In this document: in pieces, positions 1 through 14,242 of the stretch
How the letters are laid out: every line of letters starts with the position of its first letter
Numbering within the stretch: position 1 is the first letter of the stretch
Source of the DNA: Colletotrichum lupini
Taxonomy: Eukaryota; Ascomycota; Sordariomycetes; Glomerellales; Glomerellaceae
DNA: 64,000 nucleotides
Assembly: GCF_023278565.1 (NCBI RefSeq)
Contig: NC_064676.1
Span: 4,588,001-4,652,000 of the forward strand
Direction: 5' to 3'
Notes under the pieces: model-generated
Database searches by the model: none
The model's input: the letters and a program-made list of their open reading frames with translations, nothing else
What the model was told of the DNA's origin: nothing
Translations under genes and position numbers: made by a program

Positions 1-1462
1 GGAAATTGTTTATCCTACTGTGGAAGCCAGCGTCTATATGAGCCAACCGAGAGACTCGAAGAATGCCATATCCCAGTGATGTGCTATGTAGGACTTATAC
101 TCGGGTGAAAGCGGACAAAGAGCTTGCAGGCACGCGGGTGTGCCAAAGCAAGCCGACTAACATGCTGTCTCCCCGGCCGAGAACCACCTCCCCGGGTCAA
201 AGCCAGACGTCATTTCCACTTGAGCTCTAGACGATTAGGTTAAAATTACTCTAGGCAATATCAGCTGCCTACATAATGACTTGCCTGCCGACCCTACACT
301 TGTCTTACCCCGGCTTTACTGGACGGGGTGACGGGGTCGGGATCCATGATCGGGAAGAACCGCATTAGCACCTGGCTATTCCGAGCAACATCCTCGGGAT
401 AATCCATGGCGTACAGCCTGTCCCAGACCATTTGTGGAGTCAGAATGCCATTGTTTGATCTCAATTGCCAATTAGCAGCTCGTCGTTGGACCGGGGTGCC
501 GGGGAAAAGACGTCTTGAAGATCGGGTGTCGGGACTTGTAGATTGTCGAAGACGCACTTTGACGCAAGCTCAGTCCCTAGAGTCCACAAGATCCCGATGA
601 TGGATGGCTGGAGAGCCGTTGTGCGAGAGACAATGGTTGTGGGCAGCCAATCAGACCACACGAGGATGCCAACGGCCGATGGGCAAGGAATCAAGACATG
701 GCAACGGCCTTTGTTTTGTCCAGGACCGAGGTCAGTGACTGATTAGGGCACCTGGAAAAGACACAGAAAGCCATGGAATTTATGAGGCCGGACTCGGGGC
801 TGGGGACGAGAGACGAGAATAGCGAGAACGGCCCAATGAAGAGAGACAAGGGCAGAAACGTGTTCCAGATCCCTCCCAGCTGCTGGCCGCTTTGGCAGGG
901 CAGCGTTTTCATTGCTTGGTTTGTTGAGAAGGTGGCCCTCACCAAAGATGCATTTATCGTGGTGAGGCGGTGCTAAGACCAGTACCAAAGATACTTTGAA
1001 ACGAAGCTGGTTTGTGATATTCTTGGCCGTTTGGAGCTTGGGGCCCATGTAGCGCTCTAACAGGGCAGATGCCCCGCCTCGTCTCGAGAAAAAGCGATTG
1101 GGCATCCGTCCAAGATACCCCCAATCTTTTGAGCGATCCAATGGCGCTGTGTGCACCTGCCCCGAGCTAAGTTAAGCAACTTATGATACCTTACCGCAGG
1201 TACCTCACCTCACGTCAGGACTCAGGACTCCGGTGCAGCAGCAGGGCAGGTGGGGTTGCAAACGAAGGTACCTACCTTACCCTTACCTGAGGAGGGAAAC
1301 GACCCCTCCAAAACAATCTGCTCCCACCGTGCTCCTGCTGTCCCTCACCCCCGCCTCTGTCGCCATCAACCTCTCTTCCATCACTTCAACCTCATCTTTT
1401 TTCCTTCATACGCAAGTAATTGCTGAGGTCTTACTCCGGCTCTATCAATCAAAACTCCACAA
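1..1462. other. Intergenic region and enolase promoter
   Basis: No gene can be supported here; the open frames are short and show no family resemblance. The right part is probably the distal enolase promoter and first leader exon. It has TACCT/AGGTA-rich sequence at about 1187-1285 and a pyrimidine-rich stretch at about 1300-1400, a common sign of fungal transcription start regions. A strong GTAAGT donor at 1463 follows. Confidence 0.5.
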
Positions 1463-3294
<1,832 letters not shown>

Positions 3295-5153
3295 AGTGGT
3301 TTAGCGATTACGAAGATGAGCTTTTGCGTTCCATAGTCCGATGGTAGTATTCTTCCCGGAAGACTCGGCAGGACTGGGGTGAAAAAAATTGATGAGAAAC
3401 GTCTGGCGTATAGGAAATGCGCAATGGAGGGATGAATGGGAGCATCGATGACGAAATTCGTAGCTTACCGCACTTTATCCTAAAATGAAAAAAGAACAAA
3501 TATCCCCCAATGTTGAGAGCTTCAGAAGGTGCCTGAGAGGTCACCCATGTTTGATGCCGGCGATTAAATCAAAAACTACCTTATTACAAAAGAGCATCGA
3601 CCGCCCTGCCGCGAGCGTTGGTGAGCTCCGATATATAAAGATAGCTCCATGAGCCCCGCCAATATTGACCGCGTGAAAGATAAGGTCCCTGGATGGCACT
3701 GTTTAGAGCAACTTTTTGGTAGGCGTCGTCGGCCAAGAGCGGCATTATGTAATACAAGCAGCTAAGCTCTGACGCTTGATGCGGCTAGCGCTCTTTTTCC
3801 TTTGACCCATCAGATTCAGAAGACGTGGGTGTGGACGTGGAGCTGAACACACGCACACATACACACACCGCTCAGTGCACCGGTACTACACTCAGCTTGT
3901 GGCCCAATCACTTGGATTCAGGCTGGATGCTGCAAGGTGTGCCATGCCTGGGCTGAAGAACTGCAGCAAAGAGTAGCCTCGAATTGCCTCGGACGACAAA
4001 AGTTGGCAGCCCGAGAAAGGTGAGAGGCACCGTGCACGACTTCAAACTCCCGTCCCCCCTTCCTCAGTACCTAGGAGCTACGAGTTCACAGCCAGCTAGA
4101 AGGCTTGCTAGCGCGAGTGCTGGTTTATCTCAGTCTTCTTCACCCATCAATTACGGATCCAGTTGATGTTGCAGCGTACATTGCAGAAGCTTAGGACAAG
4201 ACAATTCGGACACAGCCGGGCGTTTGCGCGACGCATGTGTCGTCATTCATGAGACTACACACACCAGACGAAGAAAGAGGAATTCCTGAACAACTGGCGA
4301 GCCAGCAATATTGCCGTGTCGCAACCTGAACACCGAGTCAGTGTGTACTACTTTCCTTCTCCTCTGTCCTTCTCTTCTGTAATGGCCTGGCGTATCTCCC
4401 CTCCGCTGCTTCTGCGGCTCTCTTCATCACTATACGCAGTATCCCGTACTAGACGCGGCCGATGCTTCACATGCAGCATGCCGCCGCTGCCGCTGCCGCT
4501 TCATGAATGCTAGTTCTGGCTAAGAATCACATTCCACAACATTCCACAACTTGACGCGCGGGCGATGCTTTCTTTGCCTTAGTTACCCCAGACCACCTTG
4601 TCGGGCTCAGGCTCGCATTGAAAGCAGATGTGCTTCTACTTTTAGCGTCCCCATGCACCGTGGAGCCAAGAGCCGTGTCGTCCCCTGTCCTACTCCATCC
4701 GCATCCTATCTAATATCTACCTTACCGATATCTGCGTCATCTCTGCTATCTGTGAGGCGCCGACATTTGTTGTCTCTTGCGGTCACCCTGCTACCAACTC
4801 CCCACCACCACTCTAGCATTTGTTGTTGTTAGTGTTGCACCTTCCTGGCTGTAACTGACTCCCCGGCTATCTAGTATAACAACTTGAGCAGCCCACTCGG
4901 ATTGTGACAGGCGAGAGCGTGGGGGCAGCCCCTAACTTGCCACTATCCACGTGGGTGTATCGCGCCGTCTTCTCACCATCACCGCCAGTTTCTTCCGCCA
5001 AACATCCCATAGCTCACTTATTACGTACGACTGAGCTCTGTCTACACGTTAAATGTCCTATCGACCCTAGCTCCAGCCATATGTCACATCACCGTCGCCT
5101 ACGCTACATTCTATACCATCACGAAGGGAAGTTCGATACAGTCCGGCCATACT
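3295..5153. other. Intergenic region between enolase and TRP channel
   Basis: The first few hundred bases are presumably the enolase 3' UTR. The rest holds only short unrelated open frames. A short CA-rich run (about 3848-3869) and a duplicated ATTCCACAAC (about 4532-4551) are visible. The end is probably the promoter and leader of the channel gene. No gene or RNA can be supported. Confidence 0.4.
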
Positions 5154-7649
5154 ATGTCGGAGCGCACCCGACGGGCACGCCTCCAGCTTCCGGAAGAACG
5201 GCCGCTGCTGCAACGGAACCGTGCCAGTCACACCTCTGAGTTTCAAGTTCCTCTCTATGGCTGCATGGTCAATCCTCACAGCCACTTACCAGTATACACG
5301 AATATTCACCGTATACGACGAGACATCATCTCCATTGTTGAAGACTATTTGAGTTTGGAACAACTTCGTGATGTGCGTATCAACATCGCCGTCGTCCGCC
5401 CACTTGTCGACAAATTGTATGAGCTCGACGACATCTCCATAGGTATGTTCAAAGTCATCCGTCTCTCTCACCTCGATCCTCAATCTCGTAGAAACCGAGA
5501 TCGATCCCGATTGCGCGGAGTCGTTTTGTTGCAAATAACCTGACTGTCACAAGTGTATTGCCTGCTTGTGAACCGCGCTCAGTTCCTATATGAGCAATCT
5601 CACTTGAACAATCGACAAAATGTCAATTACAGTCGCGCAGCTCTATGCGAGCTGGTGGCAACGCGAATATTGAGGCGCTTTAGCGAGGACAATGAAGGGC
5701 CTGATGGTTTAGTGCTGCTAGCACACATCCTGGTTGCCGGCTTTGAGCCCTTTCAGATGGCACCGGCCGGGATTCGTGAGGCAGCCTCGACGGAGTCCTA
5801 TCGCAGCTACAACCGCATGCTTCCTTCGCTCGAAGTTGCCATCTTGACTGAGAGTAAATACTTCCTCAGTGCTACTCCTTGCCAGAAAGTGTAGGTTCTC
5901 GCCTTGCAGATTATAGTTTGGGGCAGACACTAACAACGGTCTCAAGCGTCGATGCCATTTACGAAGGCCGTATTGTCTACACTCCTTCGAGCTTTATGGA
6001 CATTATTCCAGACCACTACAAACTCAAGCCTATCTCACTCTACAACCCACGCGAAGGGCCACTACTGGACCAATATCGACTGCTTGTGCCTCGTACCAGA
6101 AACATTCTCGAGGTTTTCCAGTTCCTGATTCTGCTGGCGCTCTATCTCTTTGTCATGGCCGAGCGAAAGCCTGAGACTTTCACCGTCTTGGAAGGTTGTT
6201 TCGCCGTCTATGCCTTCGGGTGGTCTCTCGATCAATTTGCTACTATTTTGGAGCATGGCTGGTAAGAGGACCCAACTCTTGTTACAAACAGCAGCGTCAC
6301 TCACGACAAGACAGGCACGTTTACACCCAGAATCTGTGGTCCTTCCTTGATGTTGGCTTCATTGGCATCTATGTTGTATACGCGGTACTGCGCATCCATG
6401 GAGCTCGAGTCGGAGAACTTGTTCCAAAACAACAAGCTCTCGATGTACTTGCGATGGGTGCCCCAGTACTGGTCCCGCGTCTTGCCTTCAACTTGCTATC
6501 GGATAATCTGGTGTTTCTCTCCTTGCGGTCCATGATGTCGGACTTTGTCCTTCTCACGTTCTTGTCGGCATGGTGTTTCGGCGGCTTTCTACTGTCGCTT
6601 CTGTGGCTTGGTGAAGGTGCACATCCTCCAGTGTAAGTTGCTCCAGGAATTGGCCTACCGTGTACAGCTTCTAATCCAAATGTAGCACTATCAGTAAGTG
6701 GATGCTCTGGATCTGGTTTGGACTTGACGGGACGGGCATCAACGAATCGGTAAGAATCCCTTCTTCTTCTTCGCCTATTTTTCTATACGTCAGGCTTAAT
6801 AGTAATTTCCACTAGGTTCAATTTCACCCCATCTTAGGTCCTGTCCTAATGGTCGCTTTCGCCTTCCTGGGAAACACTTTGTTCCTCACCATCCTCGTCT
6901 CGATGCTTTCCAATACATTTAGCACGATCGTTAAGAACGCGACTGCAGAGATAATGTTCCGCAAGGCCGTCTTGACCCTAGAAGGAGTCAAGGGTGATGC
7001 CATTTTTGCGTACCAGCCCCCCTTCAACATCCTGGCCGTCTTCGTCCTTATTCCGCTCAAATTCATCCTCACCCCACGATGGTTCCATAAGATACATGTA
7101 GCTAGCGTTCGGCTAGTCAACCTTCCGCTACTACTGATCATCGCGGTGGCAGAACGCAGAATCCTTTGGCCAGCGCCGCAGCCGGAGAAGAAACAGTCTA
7201 GCAGCCTTACGCTGTACCCGAGGGTCAAGCAATGGTTCTGGGAGAAGTGGCGCATAACGGCCCACCGCGACATAAGAGCCGTGTTCGACCTACCGCCGCC
7301 CGAGTCCGTCGAGGAGGAGATTGCGGTGGACGACGAGCTCACGCACCATCTCATCCGGCGACAATTCACTCGGTCCATTACAAATGATACCATGCGGAAG
7401 AAGTCGCCTCTTAGGAGAGATTCGATGTTCCCGGGCGTGTCGTCCAAGTTGCGCGGGTCCTTTACGGGAAGCGAGGACATGCAAGACGTCAGCAGCAGGT
7501 TGGATTCTCTCGAGCAAACGTCCCTGAGAATCGAGGCCTTGCTGGCGCGCATGCTGGACGCCGAGGATTACTCTGACCGAGGCTTCGGTACTGGGGAGAG
7601 CAGCACCCTTCGTGATGGGGAAGCGCCTCTGACCCAGTCACCGAGTTAG
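5154..7649 (+). CDS. yvc1: TRPY/YVC1-like cation channel
   Basis: This is a fungal TRP-type channel. In yeast the family member Yvc1 releases calcium from the vacuole into the cytosol. Six exons (5154-5442, 5554-5890, 5947-6261, 6315-6632, 6686-6749, 6816-7649) join in frame to about 718 residues. The N-terminal cytosolic part includes LEQLRDVRINIAVVRPLV, typical of fungal TRP-like channels. A series of hydrophobic segments follows (FQFLILLALYLFVM, FLDVGFIGIYVVYAVL, FVLLTFLSAWCFGGFLLSLL, LMVAFAFLGNTLFLTILVSM), then a pore-region segment FGLDGTGINES. The cytosolic tail is acidic and Ser-rich. The start is the first ATG of a long in-frame exon. The family call is firm; vacuolar location is inferred from yeast. 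Confidence 0.9.
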
Positions 7650-7984
7650 CCACGTAGCTGTAGTGCAAACATTGGCAGACACGGAAGTGTAAAGTTCTGG
7701 CGTGTGGTGGTGTTTATATAAGTAGAAAGCAGGCCTAAAAGTATCGAATCAAGTATCTTCAAAGGCAATGCTGCTCATGAGTAAACAAGTAAACAACACA
7801 TTGGGAATATCTTGTGCCTGTAATCTGAAGTAGGAAGTAGCATCTACCTAGCCCGCACGTACCATACCACCTTCCCAAACTTCCCTACCTTCATATCGCG
7901 GCAATCGAGACCAAGAACAGCATAAACAAGACTTTTCTTCGACGTCATCATCATTGCCATATCATACCCCTCCAAAAAGGAAAG
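7650..7984. other. Gap between TRP channel and small Cys-rich gene
   Basis: Presumably the channel 3' UTR and the promoter of the next small gene. I see no structured element or coding sequence here. Confidence 0.4.
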
Positions 7985-8284
7985 ATGTGCGAAGTCTTCA
8001 TCTACAAGCACGTCAAGTGCAAATGCGTCTGGGGCGAGATCGCCGTGCAATGCGGCCCCGGCATGGGCTACACGACGTGCGGACAATTCGGCAGCGGCAT
8101 CGCGAAGAGGCCTCTGCGGCTCCAAATGGCGGACAAGCGGCCGTGTCCGACGCACGACCTGTACGGGCTTTACGACCGCAACCAGGCGCGGGTGATCAAG
8201 AAGATCACTCACGGCATCAAGATCGGGGCGGGGCCGAGTAAGCAGGACGCTGGGATCGAGGTCCCCTGCTGCGCTGTCATGTGA
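7985..8284 (+). CDS. Small Cys-rich protein with CAAX-like C-terminus
   Basis: A single-exon 99-residue protein with no function I can name. It begins Met-Cys and has clustered cysteines in the first third (YKHVKCKCVWGE, VQCGPGMGYTTCGQF). A basic middle follows, and the chain ends CCAVM. The last four residues (CAVM) fit a CAAX prenylation box, where a terminal Met usually favours farnesylation. No signal peptide or membrane segment is seen. The opening resembles that of the protein at 48447-49046 (Met-Cys, an aromatic, then closely spaced Cys), so the two may belong to one fungal family of small Met-Cys proteins. Codon use is C-rich like neighbouring genes, which supports real coding. A chance frame cannot be excluded. 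Confidence 0.6.
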   Translation: MCEVFIYKHVKCKCVWGEIAVQCGPGMGYTTCGQFGSGIAKRPLRLQMADKRPCPTHDLYGLYDRNQARVIKKITHGIKIGAGPSKQDAGIEVPCCAVM

Positions 8285-9819
8285 AGACGGTGGAAATTTA
8301 CGGATATCATGAAGGCGCAAAGTACAAAGACGAAAGAGGCACGTGGGAGGGTTGATGTCTGGGTGGATGGAGTTGCCAAGCTGGGTAAGTGAAGCTGGTG
8401 ACCGGGGGGGAGGCTGAGGCGCAGATGGGTTAGTGCTGGGGCTAACGTGTATTTACCCAGGGCCAAGACGCGATGACGATTCTAGCTGATGGGAATTGAA
8501 TGGGCCAGGAAGTTTCTCCTGCGTGGTTCGAGTTTGAGACCCGAGGAGAGAAGGCAAGGGCGGAGGGGAAGCGAGCAAAAGAAGAAAAAGCGAAGTTATG
8601 GAAGCTGGGCCGTTGGGGTTTTCGGGGTCGGGGTAGCTCTTCCGAAGTCGACTGACTAGGAGCCTTCTGAAGGGGAACAATCAGCAGTAGCATACGCTGG
8701 TATCATCTTACTACGGCTCTACTGCGTAGTGATCAGTGATCACTAAGGTGGCAAGCAGCTTTCTCATGTTGACTTGAGTCATGGAATTAACGTTTCTACC
8801 GCATAGAGAGGAGTAAAATTGCAGGTCTGAGCTGGTGAATAAGCCCCTAAGAATTTATCAGTCCTCGACGAAAGAGCTGGGAAGAAGAAGCAAGGGCAAC
8901 CCGAGCCGGTGAAGTCATTCATGGAACATGGATACCCGAAGCAGTGCCGGCCGGACCTGGGAACTGTTTATTTCCCCTCTTTTTGGGCTTCTTTCCAAAA
9001 AAAATTACCTACCATCTCCCCACCCTTCTTTCCCCGATTCACCCCACGCTTTCCTGTCTCTCTCTCCCCATGCGGGGAAATGAGAACATCAGACGTTTCT
9101 TCGTTCACTTGCTATTGCCTTACTCAATCATTTGTTTTGAGGCTACACCGTTGTTTTCATCCTTCTATTACAACGAGCTGTAAGTCATGTAAGGCACCTT
9201 GCGTGATCCAGGAAAACCTTCCTACGATTGGTTTCTTCTCTGTCTTAACACCGGGACGTGTTCCCCTTTCCAAGCCAGACACCCAACGATAATTCCTGCC
9301 CCCCAGTCAAGGTTCTCTCCGCTAGTGCCAATTTCTCCGCATGTCGCTGTTTAGACTCAAGATGAAAGGGGTCACATTGTCGAAGGATCCATTGAAGTCG
9401 TTCGGGAAGACGTTAGATTGGTAGTCCGACCTCAATGGTCTCCCCCAGAGCTTCCCCACACCCAAGCCATGGATGAATATGTCGGCTTTCCTTTTAGCCT
9501 GAATACCATGGTCAACCCCATCCGCTCATCACCGCTGTCGGCCGGTTGCATTGGGAACCCGGGAACCCTTGGAGACTTCGGACTTGACAAGGCCTGGGTT
9601 GTGGGAAAAATGATGTTTTCCTGTTCCTGGTCCTGCGAGTCCCGCAGATCTGGGAATCCCACCCCAAGTGCACCGCTCGCGTGTCGATGAACAGACCAGC
9701 GCTTCTTCTTATAAGCTCGCGCACCCCCGATCCCACCATGTAACAGGTCTTTTGGAGCAAGTGCTTCTCTCCAACTGGTTCTTCTCGCCAGCAGCACCTC
9801 TTTCCACCGACTGCACGTC
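8285..9819. other. Intergenic region upstream of alpha-glucuronidase
   Basis: About 1.5 kb without a supportable gene. A short palindromic stretch, TGATCAGTGATCACT, occurs at about 8731-8745. The right end is presumably the GH67 promoter. Open frames here are short and unrelated to anything I recognise. Confidence 0.4.
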
Positions 9820-12487
9820 ATGTGGAAGCTTCTTTTCCTTGCCTCTCTCGGCCTCGTTGCCGCAGAGGACGGCCTCGACGGCTGGTTGCGTTACGCTCGC
9901 CTACCAGAGTGCAAGTCTTCCGGCGTTGCCGAATCTCTTCCCTCTACCGTCATCGGTCTCAATGCGACAGAAAATGGCCCAATTGCTTCCGCCTTGTCCG
10001 AATTGACCAAGGGTTACCAAGGCATCCTCGGTAAAGACGTCTCTATCGGCCAGGACGCCTGTGCTGCTGCTTCCGTTGTCATTGCTACTGTCGACGACTA
10101 CGTTGCTGCTTGTGGAAGTGAGGGCATTCAAGCGGACCTCATTGAGGATGGCTTCTGGCTTAGCGTCAAGGGTGATGGTGTCAAGATTCTGGGACAGAAC
10201 GAGAGGGGTGCTCTCTACGGTACTTTTGAGTACCTGAGCCTGTTGGCCCAGGGCAACTTCACCGAGGTGACTTATGCGACAAACCCTTCTGCTCCTGTCA
10301 GATGGGCAAACCAATGGGACAACATGGATGGCACAGGAACTCATGGCAGCATTGAGCGTGGTGTAAGCAATCTTCCCTCCTCCTCATTCTCCTCCTCGGA
10401 CCATCATTGAATGCGAACATGTCTGACTTGAGTAGTACGGAGGTGTTTCCATCTTCTTCGAGAACCTCAAGGTCGTCACCGACATGACCCGCGTCTCCCA
10501 GTACGGCCGTCTGCTGGCGTCCGCCAGAATCAACGGTATCATCGTCAACAACGTCAACGCCAATGCCATCCTCCTCTCCCCCGAGAACATGGACGGGTTG
10601 AAGAGGATTGCCGACGCTTTCAGGCCATGGGGTGTTCAGGTGGGCATCTCCCTCAACTTCGCCTCACCCCAGACATACGGCAACCTTTCCACTTTCGACC
10701 CCCTCGACGAGACTGTCATTGCCTGGTGGGGAAATGTCACCGATGAGCTCTACGCGCGCATTCCCGATATGGCTGGATACCTGGTCAAGGCCAACTCAGA
10801 GGGTCAGCCCGGCCCCCTGACCTACAACAGGACGCTGGCAGATGGCGCCAACCTCTTCGCCAAGGAGCTCAAGAACCACGGCTCCAAGAAGGGCATCGTC
10901 ATGTTCAGGGCCTTTGTCTACGACCATCTCACGCTGAACCAGTCCGATTGGCGCGCTGATCGTGCCAACGCCCAGGTCGAGTTCTTCAAGCACCTCGACG
11001 GCCAATTCGATGACAACGTCATTGTCCAGATCAAGTACGGCGCCATTGACTTCCAGGTCCGGGAGCCCGTGTCGCCCCTGTTTGCCAACTTGAAGAACAC
11101 AAGCATGGCCATCGAGCTGCAGATCTCCCAGGAGTATCTCGGCCAGCAGGATCACTTGGTCTACCTCCCTCCTCTCTGGAAGACGATCCTCGACTTTGAT
11201 TTGCGCATTGACGGTCAGCCTTCTGTTGTTAGTGACATTCTTTCTGGCAAGCGCCTCAACAGGCCTCTCGGCGGCTACGCTGGTGTCATCAATGTCGGCG
11301 CGAACTCGACATGGCTGGGAAGCCATCTGGCTATGTCCAACCTCTACGCCTACGGCAGACTTGCGTGGAGCCCTGCTGACGACGTTGTTGCCATTGTCCA
11401 AGACTGGACCCGTCTGACATTCGGTGTTGACCGCAAGATCGTCGACACCATTACCAAGATGTCCATGGAGAGCTGGCCCGCCTACGAGAGCTACAGCGGC
11501 AATCTGGGCATCCAGACCTTGACTGATATCCTCTACGCTCACTACGGTCCTAGGTAAGCAAAATTACACCCATCCTTCTTTTCCCCCATGCCTAACTCCA
11601 AGTTCAGCCCGCGCAGCCAAGACGGCAACAGTTGGGGCCAGTGGACCAGAGCAGACGGAGACAGCATCGGAATGGACCGTACTGTGAAGAACGGCACGAG
11701 GAACGCAGGGCAGTACCCTCCCGAGGTGGCGGTCATGTACGAGGAGATCGAGACGACCCCCGACGACCTGCTCCTCTGGTTCCACCACGTGCCCTATACG
11801 CACAAGCTCAAGAGCGGCAAGACGGTCATTCAGCACTTTTACGACGCGCACTACGACGGCTCGGCTACGGCGCAGACATTTGTGCCGCAGTGGGAGTCCC
11901 TCAAAGGTCTCATCGACGAGGAGCGCTTCGAGCACGTGCTCTTCAAGCTCAAGTACCAGGCCGGTCATTCCCTCGTCTGGCGCGATTCCATCAACAACTT
12001 TTACTGGAATAAGTCGAGCATCCCCGACGAGGCGGGACGCGTGGGCAACTACAAGTACCGCATCGAGGCCGAGCACATGACGCTCGACGGATACAAGGTC
12101 GTCGACGTCGACCCCTTTGAGGCGGCGTCGGGTTACAAGGCCATCGTGACGAGCTCCAACACGACGGCCGGAACGGCATCCGCCACGGTCGAGTTCGAGA
12201 CCGGAACATACACCCTCGCTGTCAATTACTTTGACGTCATTAGAGGAAAGTGCTCGTACGTCGCGTACATCAATGATGTCGTCGTCGGCCAGTGGAGGGG
12301 TAACAGCGAGGAGAAGTTGGGCCACTGGCCGTCCGAGTTCTTGGATGGACACTCTGCCATCCGCGTCAACTTCCCTGGCATCAAGGTGACCAAGGGCGAT
12401 ACGCTGAAGATTGTCGGTACGCCTGACGGGCCCGAGGTCGCTCCTTTGGACTATGTCAGCTTCTTACCTGATGGTATTATCGACTAG
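9820..12487 (+). CDS. aguA: GH67 alpha-glucuronidase, secreted
   Basis: GH67 enzymes remove 4-O-methyl-glucuronic acid from the ends of xylo-oligosaccharides in hemicellulose breakdown. Three exons (9820-10362, 10436-11553, 11608-12487) join in frame to about 846 residues. A signal peptide (MWKLLFLASLGLVAAEDG) opens the protein. The N-terminal domain ends near YGTFEYLSLL, and the catalytic barrel starts near PVRWANQWDNMDG. Likely catalytic residues are Glu of NSEGQPGP (about residue 303), Asp of YGAIDFQ (about 386) and Glu of ISQEYLG (about 414), by analogy with characterised GH67 enzymes. The C-terminal domain contains HYGPSPRSQDG and LLLWFHHVPY. Several NxS/T sites suit secretion. No xylanase or related gene lies beside it. 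The identification is secure. Confidence 0.96.
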
Positions 12488-12948
12488 ACATGTTGTTGGA
12501 TTTTTGAGCAAGCAGACATGATTTTGTAGTCAACATTCAAGATTTATGAATTCTTCATGATTATATATTTACATCTCAATCAAATTGTGTACATTTTGGC
12601 AAATCTTCTTGGTAACCGCAAACGCATTGTAATGCAAGTGGGTGATCGTGAATTTGTTCTGTGGTTGGCGTGAGTGATGTGAACCCCACAAATTTCATCC
12701 GACAAAGGTATCTTGGATTTTGACCTCATCCCCGAAATTTTCATCTAGCCGTCGTCTCTCGAGGGTCAAACCAGCAGCAAGCGCCCTTCACAAAGCCAAG
12801 TACGTAGCAAGTATCAACGAAGTCCTCATAGCGACCTTGTATGCCGAGTCGGCTTCACGGAATTAAGACCCAACACTACTTTGTAAGAATTCATCCACTC
12901 ACTCTTCATCTCACTGAGACTTACACACCCTCTTAGGCCTCACCCAAC
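12488..12948. other. Gap between GH67 and MTQ2-like gene
   Basis: Contains the GH67 3' UTR and the methyltransferase promoter. A plausible leader intron runs from GTAAGA at 12883 to CTTAG at 12936, with CTGAG as a branch-like site, ending 12 nt before the next start codon. Nothing else is evident. Confidence 0.4.
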
Positions 12949-13758
12949 ATGCTGCCCACACCAGATACCTCCCACGTTCCGTTTGAGCGTGTGTACGAGC
13001 CAGCAGAGGACTCGTACCTCCTCCTGGATACCCTCTCAGCCTCGTCAGAAACCTCATTCCTCACATCACGCTTTGGCGGCGAAACATCATCATCATCATC
13101 ATCAAAGTCAAGACCGGCAGCCCCACTGGTAGTCGAAATCGGCACCGGCTCCGGCGTCGTGATAGCCTTCCTCGCCGCCCACGCAGCAACCCTCTTCGGC
13201 ACACCCACCGTCCTCACCGCAGGCATCGACCTAAACGGCCACGCCTGCCACGCCACAACCTCCACCGTCCGCCGCGCCGTCGCCGACAACCCGTCCACGG
13301 CCTCCCCTCCCTCCCTCTGGCTCGGTGCCTCCCTGGGCGACCTCACGACCCCGCTGCGTCCGGCAAGCGTCGACGTCCTCGTCTTCAACCCGCCCTACGT
13401 CCCGTCCCCGGAGCTCCCCGCGCAGTCTTCAGCCACGCTCGTCGCGGACGCCGGCACAAAGACGACGTTTGACGAGGATTCGTATCTGCTTTCGCTGTCG
13501 TACGCGGGCGGGCGGGACGGTATGGAGACGACGGATCGGTTGATTGAGGCGCTGCCTGGGGTCTTGAGCGCGAGGGGGTGCGCTTACATTCTGCTGTGTG
13601 CGCAGAACAAGCCGGACGAGGTCAAGGGCCGGATTGAAGGGTTCGGGGGCGGGTGGAGGGCTGTCATGGTTGGGGAGAGCGGGAAGAAGGCTGGGTGGGA
13701 GAAGTTGCAGATCATTAGGGTGTGGAGGGAGACAGAGATGGAGGAACAGTCTACATAG
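12949..13758 (+). CDS. mtq2: MTQ2-type eRF1 glutamine methyltransferase
   Basis: Mtq2 (human N6AMT1/HEMK2), with Trm112, methylates the Gln of the GGQ motif in translation release factor eRF1. This single-exon gene encodes 269 residues. It opens with FERVYEPAEDSYLLLDTL, typical of the family. The SAM-binding motif EIGTGSG is at about 63-69 and the catalytic NPPY at about 147-150, which is diagnostic of amino-acid N-methyltransferases of the HemK type. A run of serines (about 47-53, TCA repeats) forms a local insertion in an otherwise compact protein. The gene converges with SmD1. A Trm112 partner is not in this window. Nucleotide-methylating members share the NPPY motif, but overall length and the N-terminus favour Mtq2. 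Confidence 0.9.
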   Translation: MLPTPDTSHVPFERVYEPAEDSYLLLDTLSASSETSFLTSRFGGETSSSSSSKSRPAAPLVVEIGTGSGVVIAFLAAHAATLFGTPTVLTAGIDLNGHACHATTSTVRRAVADNPSTASPPSLWLGASLGDLTTPLRPASVDVLVFNPPYVPSPELPAQSSATLVADAGTKTTFDEDSYLLSLSYAGGRDGMETTDRLIEALPGVLSARGCAYILLCAQNKPDEVKGRIEGFGGGWRAVMVGESGKKAGWEKLQIIRVWRETEMEEQST

Positions 13759-14242
13759 AAACGTAGGACATAGACAGCTCTTGTATCTTGACATCTTGTT
13801 GACCTGTGTACTTCTTCATCTCAGTCGCATACTCGTGCTGGCGAGCCTCATGGCACACTCAGTTGCGAGATCTGTAGTTTCATTTGATGGAATTGTATTC
13901 TTTTTATTTCCTAACCACCCTCAACGCCTGAACAGCATCCGGTTGGTCTTGATGTGTAGGGGTGCCCGTCTTTTTTCAAGCTCGAGGCCCGGACTGTAAA
14001 ATAAAAAAAAAGTTCATCGACGGTCCGTCGTCCCTAAGGGGGTTGGGCATAGATATTTCCCCCTATGAAGAGTTTCTTCATGATTCACGAGTACTATTTC
14101 CGTCTTTCTTTCCCTGAGGCAAGCAGGAAACCTTTCTCGGCGCCCATAACAATTGTCGGTGTCGACCCAGTAACAACAGGTGTCGACGGTCGGCCCTCGT
14201 CGAAAAAACAGCGTGTCTTCATTTTGTCCCATTAACCCCAGC
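13759..14242. other. Convergent 3' region of MTQ2 and SmD1 genes
   Basis: A 484-bp space between two genes that end facing each other. It presumably holds both 3' UTRs. No coding or structured element is clear. Confidence 0.4.

Noticed and set aside
6824..7552. 242-codon minus-strand frame opposite the TRP channel
   Set aside because: Antisense to the last channel exon with no recognisable domain.
10796..12352. Two minus-strand frames (248 and 262 codons) opposite the GH67 gene
   Set aside because: Antisense to well-supported coding exons; codon-bias artefacts.
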